From Anaeramoeba ignava (taxonomy: Eukaryota > Metamonada > Anaeramoebidae): 64,000 bases of DNA. Positions 1 to 10,000 of this stretch are shown here, piece by piece. Position 1 is the first letter of the stretch; every line of letters begins with the position of its first letter. The DNA lies in contig JAPDFW010000087.1 of assembly GCA_028826165.1 (NCBI GenBank), positions 1 through 64,000 of the forward strand, given 5' to 3'. The notes under the pieces were generated by a model. The model worked only from the letters and a program-made list of their open reading frames with translations. It had not been told where the DNA came from and did not search any database. The position numbers and the translations under genes were made by a program.

Positions 1-1347
1 AATGTAACAATGAAATGTGGTGAATCTTCTTCTTTCATTAATTTAACAACAAAAATTGATTCTGTAAAAGATTTCCAATTATCAAATCCTTCAAATTATT
101 CAATTAATGTTACATGGAATTATCCAAATGTTCAAATCAATGAAGAAATTGCTCATCTTGATCATTATAATCTTTCTTATCTTAATCAATCTCAACCTGA
201 TTTAATATCTTTCATTTCAGTTGATAATTCCTCACTTGATTATCTTTTGAATAATTTAGAATCTGAAAATGATTATAATATTTCAATTTGTGGATGTAGA
301 ACACAAGAATGTGAAGAAGATGATAAAGGAGAAATTGTTGAATCATCAATTTCATTACTATTTGGAGAAGTTACAAATTTAACATGTTCAATTCAATATT
401 CAATAGATATTAATTGTAATTGGAATCAACCAATTAATTGTTCAATTCCATTTTATTATAATTTAACTTATCAATCAATTTCTCAAAATGATTCAGGAAA
501 TTATCAACCAACTTCATCAAATCAACAATTCGCAACTCAATTCCAAAATCAAGAATATCAAATCAATATATCAGCATGTAATTCAAATGAAAAATGTGGA
601 TATATTTCAACAATTTCAATCACAACAGATAATTTAACAATAGCTCCAACAATTTATGAAACAATTTCTAAAATTGAAGAAATTGAATTAAATTTCACAA
701 AATTAACAGGAGCTTATAATTACTCAATTTCACTTGATAATGGAACAAATTGGCAAAATCTCACATCTCTTAATTTAAGTGGAAATGAAGCTATTGGAAC
801 CATAAGTGGAATATCAGGAAATATTGAATATAATATTTCAATTAGAGGATGTTCAGATTTAAATTGTGAAACACCATATTTAGGATTACCTAGTTCAATC
901 ATTTCAGCAAGAGCTAAATTAGGAAATATTACTTCATTAAATTGTATATCATTAATTAATGGATTTATTTGTACTTGGAATTCATTAATTTTATCAAGTG
1001 GATTAAAATCATATTCATTTAAATTTAATTCAATTTCAATTTGTTTAACAAATTTATTCAATTATTATTTAATTCCTTCAGGATTACAAGGAGGAGAATA
1101 TTATGAAATTTCAGTTTATTCATCAGCTGATTCAAATTGTTTAGATAATGAATATTCAGGAATTAATTCAACAACATCAATTACAATATTATCTCCTTAT
1201 GAACCAACTCAATCAACTGATTCAAACAATTCCAACACAACAACAATAACTGTTGGAATTCTTATTCCAATTATTATTATTTTAATAGTTATTATTGGAA
1301 TTCTTTTATATCAGAAAAAAACAAGAAAAAACAATCCAAAAATTTAA
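1..1347 (+). CDS. FN3-repeat type I membrane protein (5' partial)
   Basis: The frame is open through the left window edge (codons for N-V-T precede the first ATG at 10), so this is the 3' part of a longer gene. It encodes several beta-sandwich units of fibronectin type III character, with alternating hydrophobic strands, W in 'VTWNY' and 'CTWNS', and 'YNISI'/'YEISV' G-strand signatures. There are many Cys pairs and many N-x-S/T glycosylation sequons. The end carries a stretch of about 22 hydrophobic residues (from TVGILIPI to ILLY), followed by a short basic tail, QKKTRKNNPKI. The topology predicted is an extracellular ectodomain, one membrane pass and a very short cytosolic tail, suggesting an adhesion or recognition protein. 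The family assignment beyond FN3-like is uncertain, and no ligand can be inferred. It converges on the decayed RCC1-BTB gene. Confidence 0.7.
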   Translation, partial: NVTMKCGESSSFINLTTKIDSVKDFQLSNPSNYSINVTWNYPNVQINEEIAHLDHYNLSYLNQSQPDLISFISVDNSSLDYLLNNLESENDYNISICGCRTQECEEDDKGEIVESSISLLFGEVTNLTCSIQYSIDINCNWNQPINCSIPFYYNLTYQSISQNDSGNYQPTSSNQQFATQFQNQEYQINISACNSNEKCGYISTISITTDNLTIAPTIYETISKIEEIELNFTKLTGAYNYSISLDNGTNWQNLTSLNLSGNEAIGTISGISGNIEYNISIRGCSDLNCETPYLGLPSSIISARAKLGNITSLNCISLINGFICTWNSLILSSGLKSYSFKFNSISICLTNLFNYYLIPSGLQGGEYYEISVYSSADSNCLDNEYSGINSTTSITILSPYEPTQSTDSNNSNTTTITVGILIPIIIILIVIIGILLYQKKTRKNNPKI

Positions 1348-1479
1348 ATCAAAAACAAAGAAGAAAAAGAACTTCAAGTTGATTTAGATCTTTAATTTCA
1401 ATTCCAATTTCCAAAATTTTTTTCTTTTTTCTTTTCAAAAAATTCAAAACAAAAAAAGACAAAACAAAAACAAATTAAT

Positions 1480-1623
1480 TTTAATTTTAATTTTAATTTT
1501 AATTTTAATTTTAATTTTAATTTTAATTTTAATTTTAATTTTTATTTTGATTTTAATTTTAATTTTAATTTTGATTTTAATTTGATTTTAATTTTAATTT
1601 TAATTTTAATTTTAATTTTGATT
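1480..1623. repeat. (TTTTAA)n hexamer array between convergent genes
   Basis: Hexamer tract with occasional TTTTGA units. It abuts the stop codon of the minus-strand RCC1-BTB pseudogene. The same AAAATT hexamer (read on the gene strand) follows the stop codons of the RCC1-BTB copies ending at 20838 and 23067. Confidence 0.9.
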
Positions 1624-3386
1624 TTAATTATTAAATTTGTTAATTAATAAATCAAATAAATTTGGATTTGTTTGATTTAATTGAAAATAATCAATTCCAA
1701 TTTGAAGTTCATTAATTATTTCTTGTGTAATTTTAATTTCATCTTTAATTTGATTTGAATAAATCCAATATTCAAATATTTGGAATGATTTATTACTTAA
1801 TTCACTATAATCTGTAACTTTATTAGAAGTATCATTTGTAACAGATAAAAACATTCCTCGATTTAATTCACTTCTCATTATTAATATTAATTTTGGGAAT
1901 TTATATTGTTTTTCTTTTCTTTCAATTATAAAATATTTTTCATTTTCTTTTTCATTTTCATTTAAATAAATTCTTTTCATTGTTTCTTCAATTTTTTCAT
2001 TTGAATTTATAATTTCTTTAATTTCTGAATATAATTTTGGATTTATTATTCTATTGTTTGAATAAATCATTTCAAATATTTGATTTGATTCTTTAATTGA
2101 TTTTTTTGAAATAATTTCTTGAAGTTTTTCAATTTCATTTTGATTTTGATTTAATCTATATTTCAATATTAATTTATGAGCTTCAATTATTTCTCTATTT
2201 TCTGTTTTAAATGAAATATCACAAAATTCTTTTCTTTCAAATAATTTTATCAAATCTTCTTCAAGATTGGAAAAAGAAGATGAAAAATAAAGAAATGATT
2301 TTTCATATACACAAGAAACATGATAATTAGAAATATTTTCATTAAATCTTAATTTAGGAAGTTCAATTTGAATTGTAATTGGTTGATTTTTTGTATCTCC
2401 AGTTCCTAATTGACCATATTGATTATTTCCAAATCCAATTAATTTTGAATTAGAAGTTAAAATCAAAGTATGATCAGTTCCACAAGAAAAATCAAGAATA
2501 TTATCATTTTCAAATAAAGATGATTTGATTTCAGTAAATTCATAAGTATCTCTATATAATTTGCCAAGTCCATTTAATTGATAATTTCCACATGAATAAA
2601 ATTTTCTTTTTGGATTTTCATTTTCATTTTCAATCAACATTATTGAATAAATACTTCCACATTGAATATCAATTATTTCACCTTTTGGAATATTTTGGAT
2701 TTTGGTTAATTTTTGGATTTTTGTTTCTTCTTTTCTTGATTCTCCTAATCCAAGTTGGCCATATTGATTATATCCGCATACAAATAATTCTTGATTTGAA
2801 TTTAAAAGAAAAACGCAATCTGAAGAAGTTCCTGAAAATATTCTAGAAACATTTTTCATCATTAAAATTGGTTTTTCTGTTTCTTCAAGTGTTTCAGAAT
2901 CAAAACCAAGTTGACAATGTTAATTTAAACCAATTCCATAAACATTTTGATTTGAAGTTAATAAGTAAATTGAATAAGCTCCAGAAACAACATCTTCAAT
3001 TATTCTATCATTTGTATCTTCAATTAATGATGAAATATTGATAAATTCATTTGGATTTTTTGGATTAATATCATATCCTTTTGCAAATACATTTCCTTCT
3101 ATTGTTAAAATAGTTTCATTTCGAAAACCAACAGTTACTTTTTGAATATTTTCTTCAATTTGGATTTTTTGAAGGATTTTGTTTTGAATATCTTTCTTTT
3201 AAATATTCTATTGCTTTTCCATTTTTAAAAAGGAAAATTGTTGAATAATTTCCTGATGAAATTTGTTTAATTTGTTTTTCATTTTCATTTTCATTTTCAT
3301 TTTCAAATTTAAATTGAATTGGTTTTGTTATTTTATCTAATTCATTTTTGAAAAGAATTGGATTTTTGTTTTTGAATTTGGTTCAT
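1624..3386 (-). pseudogene. RCC1-BTB paralogue, disrupted 5' half
   Basis: The stretch 1624-2862 encodes the RCC1 blades (motifs such as LFVCGYNQYGQLGLG and LIGFGNNQYGQLGTGDT) and the BTB-containing C terminus. It is closely related to the intact copies at 21262-23067 and 23381-25177. Upstream homology continues to a matching ATG at 3384-3386 but is broken three times. An in-frame TAA at 2920-2922 replaces a Gln codon (CAA) of the paralogues. A one-base A insertion near 3172 lies in the segment matching 'NPSKIQIE'. A further frame shift comes just after the start codon. A shortened protein from the Met at 2860-2862 is possible but would lack the first RCC1 blades. I call it a decaying copy; consensus error could explain the indels but less easily the TAA. 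Confidence 0.75.
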
Positions 3387-3517
3387 TTTTGAAAAGAGAA
3401 AAAATGAAAAAAATAATTTTAATTTTGATTTTAATTTTTTATTTTAAAATGAACTTTTCAAATTAAAAAAAAATAATATTAATAATAAAAATAATTGTTC
3501 ATTTTCTTTTTTTGATA
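3387..3517 (-). promoter_or_regulatory. 5' flank of RCC1-BTB pseudogene / 3' flank of RasGEF
   Basis: AT-rich spacer of 131 bp between two minus-strand genes. Next to the pseudogene start it carries the A-run/TGAAAAA leader seen before other start codons in the window (see 6928-7079, 29032-29119). No terminator-like signal is recognisable beyond T/A runs. Confidence 0.35.
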
Positions 3518-6500
3518 TTATTTTTCTGTTAAATTATACAAGATTTTTTGGATTTGATAAATTGAAATAAATTTATATGGAATTTTTTGGAATCGAAGAA
3601 AATCATCAATAACTTCGCAAATCAATTGTTTTTTATTAAAGTTAATTAAATTTCCATTTAAATCTTTATTTCCTTCTTCAATCAAAGTTAAATCAGCCAA
3701 ATAAACAGATAAATAAGGAATGCAAGCTGATTGAACTTTTGTTATGTGATCTCGATATCTTCGATATGAAAATCTTGGAGCAGTCAAACTGACTAATTCA
3801 TTAAAATTATCAACTAATCTTTTTTGGATTTGATCCCAACATTTTAATTCTGATACTTTTTGGTTTTTTAATCCCTTTTAGAATTGATGATAAATCTTGA
3901 TAATTACTGAAATTCAATAAGTTAATTGATATTCGAATCAATTTCGATATTAACTTGACATTATTTTCTGTTTCAGATAAAATAGTTTTCACAACCCAAT
4001 TTGTAATTGATTTTGAAAATTCAATCATTGAAAAAACATTCTGAGATTTTAACTGTGAAGAAGTTTCATTCCATGAATTATTCAATAATTCTTTTGGCTA
4101 AAAATACAAATATAAATTTTAAAAAAAAAATGACATGTTAATATCAAAAAAAAATATGATAAAATTTTTTTTTTTACTTCAATTAAAGTATAATGATTTG
4201 ATGTTATTAAACACATTTGTTTTGCAATTTCTTCGTCATCAATATCAAAAATGGATAAATTTCGACTAAAGATATTTTTTGGAATTTTTGGTTCAGGATA
4301 TTTTTCAAAAGAATGATCTTCGTGTTTATGAGAATGTTGGTAATTAGATAGCATTGTTCGAAATTTCATTGCAATTGAAGAATATCTTTCTTGAATTAAA
4401 GATTCATTTATAAACTTCATAAATTCTTGAGTTAAACTTTCATCGAAATCTGAATAACTATTTCTCAACCAAAATTTCAAAACTTGGCAAACACGTGCTT
4501 GAATAATTTTTTTATAAGATAAAAATTGTTCATCATCCATTTGAAAAATTTTTGGAACATGAAATCTTTGATCAACAAAAAAAAATATTATAATTGCAAA
4601 ATTAGAATCATCTTAAATTTATTTATATTTTTTTATTTATTTATTTATTTATTTACCTTTCAACTAATTTTTTAAGTAATTCTTTTGGAGTCATAAATGT
4701 TTGATAAGTCATAAAGAAAACTCGCATAAATTCTCTTTTTGCTTTTTCTACTCCTGTAAGTATTTGTATTAATCTATTTATTGATGCAGCACATAAAATG
4801 GTTTCTTTGGGATTTATTTAAGAAAAAGAAAGGATGAATAAGAAAAAAAGAAACAACAATAATAAAATATAAAGAAATTTACTTTCTTGATCAACATAAA
4901 GGATATTTTCATCTGAGTTTTCAGGTTCTAACCAAATTGAATCAATATTTTCGTTCGTTTTTTCATCCCTAAAAAAATACAATTAAAAAATTTTTTTTGA
5001 AATGACATTTGTTAATGGAAAAAATTTTCCCTTTTCTTTTTTGTTAAAATTACTGAAAAGAAAGTAATTCATTTAAAACAACTTCATTATCTTGATCTAA
5101 TGATAAATCATCTTGTTTTGTTTGCTCAATTTCCCATATTTTTTGTGTAGATTTCAAACTAATTAAAAGCATTGTTTTTAAACGGTCTTCATTTTTAGAT
5201 TTTAATTTAAAAGGAATTTGAGTTTCTTCTTCAAGTTGAGAAATTGTTCTCTGATAACCTTTTTGAAATAAAAATTCCATAACTAATTGCATTATAAATT
5301 TATGAGAAAGAGAATATTTCGATTCTGTATATGCCATTGGATGTGATTTTGAAAATCTATTAATTTTTAAAAGGAATTTTAATTTTAATTTTAATTTTAA
5401 TTTTAATTTTAATTTTAATTTTAATTTTAATTTTAATTTTAATTTTAATTTTAATTTTAATTTTAATTTTAATTTTAATTTTAATTTTAATTTTAATTTT
5501 AATTTTAATTTTAATTTTAATTTTAATTTTAATTTTAATTTTAATTTTAATTATAAATTTCTTATTGAATTAAAATACGATTTTGTCTCTGTAAATGAAC
5601 AAAGTTGTTCTCTCAATGATAAAACATCAGGGTGTTTTCTCATTATGTGTGAAATCCATTCACTTTTTGGAATTTCTATTTTCTTATTTTTTTTCAAATT
5701 TTCTGAAATTACATCTTGAGATTGAGATTTTCTAATTGATTCCATTATTGTTTTTTCATCTTCTGATATTTGAGGAGTTATTATCTGATTCTTTATTGGA
5801 TTTCCAGTTAAATTGTCAGATAAATTTACTGGATTTATTTGTGGTGTTTGTATTTTTGTTGGGCTAATTTCTGGTTTTGTATTTGGATTTAAATTTGATT
5901 TTGTATTTGGATTTAAATTTAAATTTGGATTTAAATTGGATTCATTTTGAAATTTTTCTTTTTTTAATTTTTCTTTTTTCTTTTGTTTCGATTTTGATCT
6001 GAATGTAAATGAAAATCTAAGTTTTGATTTTTTTTCACTTTTTGGTTCTTTTTTTTGGTTCTTTTTTTTTGATTCTTTTTTTTGGATTTTTTTGGATTCT
6101 TTTTTTTGATTTTTTTTTGATTCTTTTTTTTGATTTTTTTTTGATTCTTTTTGATTTTTGATTTTGATTTTGATTTTGATTTTGATTTTGATTTTGATTT
6201 TGCTTTCTGTCTTGTTTTGGATTTAATAATGTTGACATTTGACTGATTGTATGTGGTCGATAAACTTCAGAACGAGTTTTTGGAATTCTATCAAGTTTCA
6301 TATTTTCACTTATTAAATTGTGTTCAGTTAAAAAAGAATAAAAATTCTATTTAACAAAAACAAAAAAAAAATTAATTTTATAATTGATTTTTTTTTTTGG
6401 AAAATGTTTTTAAATTAAATTTTTCTTTTTCTTTTTTTTTTTTGAAAATATTTTGCTTTTTTTTTTTTTATAAATAAAAATAAATATAAAAATATTTTAT

Positions 6501-6927
6501 ATACTTTATCATTTTCTTCTAAATTTGATTTGTTTTGATTTTGAGGAATAAAATTAGTAGTCATATTTCTAGTTAATAAATTAGGTTGAGGTTTTTTATC
6601 AGAATTTGAATTCAAATCAGGATTTTTTTGGATTGAATCATTTATTTCATTTGGTTTTTGAGTTGAATCAATTAAATTATTATTTGATTGATTTGAATCA
6701 TTTGAATCATTTGAATCACTAAATGGATTTTCTTTTAATTGTGATTGTGATCTTTTTTTCCTTTTTAAAACTGCATCCCATCCTCTATTTGAAAGACTTA
6801 ATGAGCGGTTAATTTGATTTCCAGTTCTTTCTTGTTTTTCTTCTTGTTTTTCTTCTTGTTTTTCTTCTTGTTTTTCTTCTGGAATTTGTTTTTCTTCTTT
6901 ATTTTCTTCTTTTGGTTCTTTTGACAT
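3518..6927 (-). CDS. LisH-RasGEF (RasGEF-N + RasGEF), 8 exons, one frameshift
   Basis: Exons by splice signals and phase: 6505-6927, 6039-6346, 5579-6016, 5054-5356, 4883-4968, 4657-4804, 4178-4565, 3518-4097. The N terminus is K/E/Q-rich low complexity. A conserved 'SEWISHIMRKHPDVLSLRE' block follows, then a LisH motif (SLSHKFIMQLVMEFLFQKGY). Next come RasGEF-N (TILCAASINRLIQIL, FMRVFFMTYQTFMTPKELLKKL) and the CDC25-homology RasGEF domain (LSIFDIDDEEIAKQ, PKELLNNSW, ACIPYLSVYLADLT). LisH-RasGEFs activate Ras-family GTPases in amoebae. Six exon junctions are phase-consistent. The last exon has one base too many: removing one G of the run at 3873-3875 restores the expected 'ILKGLKNQKVSELKCWDQI'. 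It is therefore a pseudogene or an assembly error. It is paralogous to 53729-57536, with the same exon boundaries. Confidence 0.85.
5375..5566. repeat. (TTTTAA)n array filling an intron of the LisH-RasGEF
   Basis: Nearly perfect hexamer array of about 190 bp that makes up almost all of intron 5357-5578. The flanking introns of this gene are only about 80-160 nt. The orthologous intron of the paralogue (56006-56072) has no such array, so the expansion is local. Confidence 0.9.
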
Positions 6928-7079
6928 TCTTTATTTTGGAAAAGAAAAGAAAAATTTTTTGATTAAAAAATTAAAAAAGAAAAAGAAAAAAAATGAAAAA
7001 AAAAAATAGAAAAAAAAATTTTTTTTAAGTTTTTCTTTCTTTTATTTTTTTTTCTTTTTTTTCAATTAATTTTTTTCAA
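6928..7079. promoter_or_regulatory. Bidirectional promoter, LisH-RasGEF / PNGase
   Basis: 152-bp spacer between divergent start codons at 6927 (minus) and 7080 (plus). It consists of A-runs with TGAAAAAA steps, then an A-to-T switch (aaaaaaatttttttt), then T-runs with TTTTTTTC steps. The same layout is found at other gene starts in the window. No TATA-like box can be told apart from the AT background. Confidence 0.5.
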
Positions 7080-10000
7080 ATGAGAATTGTTATTCTTGCT
7101 GGTTGTAAAGAATATGAAATTTCTATTTCTTTAGATTCAACTTTTGAAGATTTAAAAGCAGTAATTTTTTCAATAACATCAATTCAACCTGAAGAACAAA
7201 AATTTGAAGAAATTCCAGAAGAAACTCCACTTGAAACAACATTAAAAGATTTAAACTTTTCAGATGGAAAAACATTAACATTAAATGGTAATTTTAAAAC
7301 AAATATTAAATTTATAAATGAATTGAATAATGAATTGAATATTGAATATTGAATTGAATATTAAATTGAATAATGAATTGAATATTAAATATTGAATTGA
7401 ATATTGAATTGAATATTAAATTAAATATTGAATTAAATATTGAATTGAATATTGAATTGAATATTGAATTGAATATTGAATTGAATATTGGAATTGAATA
7501 TTGAATATTGAATATTGAATATTGAATATTGAATATTGAATATTGAATATTGAATATTGAATATTGAATATTGAATTGAATATTGAAATTGAATATTGAA
7601 TATTGAATATATTGAATGAATATTGAATATTGAATATTGAATATTGAATATTGAATATTGAATATTGAATATTGAATTGAATATTGGAATAATGGAATAT
7701 TGAATATTGAATATTGAATTGAATAATGAATATTGATTGAATATTGAATATTGAATATTGAATATTGGAATTGAATATTGAAATTGAATTTGAATGAATA
7801 TTGAATTGAATATTGAATTGAATATTGAATTGGAATGAATGAATTGAAATTGAATATTGAATTGAATATTGAATGAATTGGAATATTAAATGAAATTGAA
7901 TATGAATATTGAATTGGTTAAATGAATGAATTGAATATTGAATTATTGAATTGAAATGAATATTGAAATTGGAATTGAATCTGAATATTGGAATTGAAAT
8001 GTGAAATTGAAAATTGAATTGAATGAATAATGGAATTGAATATTGAATTGAATATTGAATGAATATTGAATTGAATGAATGAATACGAATATTGAATATT
8101 GAATGAATTTGAATTGAATATTGGAATGAATATTGAATATTGAATCTTCGAATATTGAATATTTGAATTGAATATGTGAATCGAATATTGAATATTGAAA
8201 TTGAAATTGGAATTGAATATTGAATGAAATTGGTGAATATTGGAATTGGCTTTCGAATTGAATATTGGAAATTGAATTGAATTTGAAATTGGAATTGAAA
8301 TGAAATAATGGAATTGGAATCGGAATATTGAATTGAATTGAATATTGAATTGAATATTGGAATTGAATATTGGGGTGAATATTGGAATTGAATATTGAAT
8401 TGGAAATGGAATCGAATGAACCGAATCGAATTGAATATTGAAAGTGAATATTGAAATGAATATTGGGTGGAATATTGAATTGGAATATTGAATATTGAAT
8501 GGAATGATTGAATTGAATATTGAATGGAATCGAATTGAATATTGAATATTGAATTGAATGAATTGAATATTGAATATTGAATATGAATTGAAATTGAATA
8601 ATGAAACGAATGTGAATTGAATTGAAATATTGAATTGAATATTGAATATTGGAGAGAATTGAATATTGAATGAAACGAATTGAATATTGGAATATTGAAT
8701 ATTGAAATGAATATTGAATTGGAATATTGAATAATGAATATTGAATATTGAATATTGAAATTTGAAATGGAATAAAATGAATTGAATTGAAATTGAATGA
8801 AATTGAATATTGGAATTGAATATTGGTGAATATTAAATTGAATATTGAATCGATATTGAAATTAAATATTGAAATGAAATGAATTGAATATTGAATTGAA
8901 TAATGAATGAAATATTGGAATAAAAAATCGAATATTGAATATTAAAATAAATTTATAAATAAATGGAATGAATATGAATGAATGAATTGAATTGAATATT
9001 GAATATTTGAATTTGAATTGAAAAATGAATATTGAAAATGAATTGAATTAAAATTGAATCATTGAATTGAATTGAATATTGAAATTGAATATTGAATGTA
9101 ATATTGAATGGAATTGAATATTGAATTGAAATTGAATGAATATTGAATTGAATATTGAATTGAATAATTGAATATTGGTGAATATTGAAATGAATATTAA
9201 AATTGAATATTTGAATTAAATATTAAAATTGAATATTGAATTGAATTTAAAATTTATAAAATGAATTGAATATTGAATTGAATTGAATATTGAATTGAAT
9301 ATTGAATTGAATATTGAATATTGAATATTGAATATTGAATATTGAATATTGAATATTGAATATTGAATATTGAATATTGAATATTGAATATTGAATATTG
9401 AAATTGAATATTGAAATTGAATATTGAAAATTGAATATTGAATTGAATATTGAATATTGAATATTGAATATTGAATATTGAATTGAATATTGAATTGAAT
9501 ATTAAATTGAATATTGAATTGAATATTGAATATTGAATTGAATATTGAATATTGAATTGAATATTGAATTAAATATTGAATTGAATATTGAACTGAATTG
9601 AATATTGAATTAAATCTTTTTTAGATACTTTCTGTTCAACTAAAGTAGATGATTTTACAGAAAAAATGGAACAAATTATTCAACAATTTACACAAACAGA
9701 ACAATTAAAATTATTAACAAGAAAAATACAAATTGGATTAGAAACAAAAACACAAAATCAAAATTTATCCCAATTTCAGAAATCTTTTATTCGAACAATA
9801 ATAGCAAATATAGAAAAATCAAATCAATACGAAGATCGATATTTACAAGAAAAAATCTTATCAAAATTACCAATTGAAAAAATCATGGAAAATGAAAATG
9901 AAAATAAAAAAGAAAATGAAAAAGAAAATGAAAAAGAAAAATCGGATTATTTGATAATAAAAAAAACAATTTCATGGTTTAAAAATGAATTTTTTCATTG

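Noticed and set aside
2919-2924. Alternative genetic code with TAA as Gln
   Set aside because: TAA ends most genes here (PNGase, RhoBTB, RCC1-BTB copies) and intron arrays are full of TAA. A single CAA-to-TAA change is better read as a nonsense mutation.
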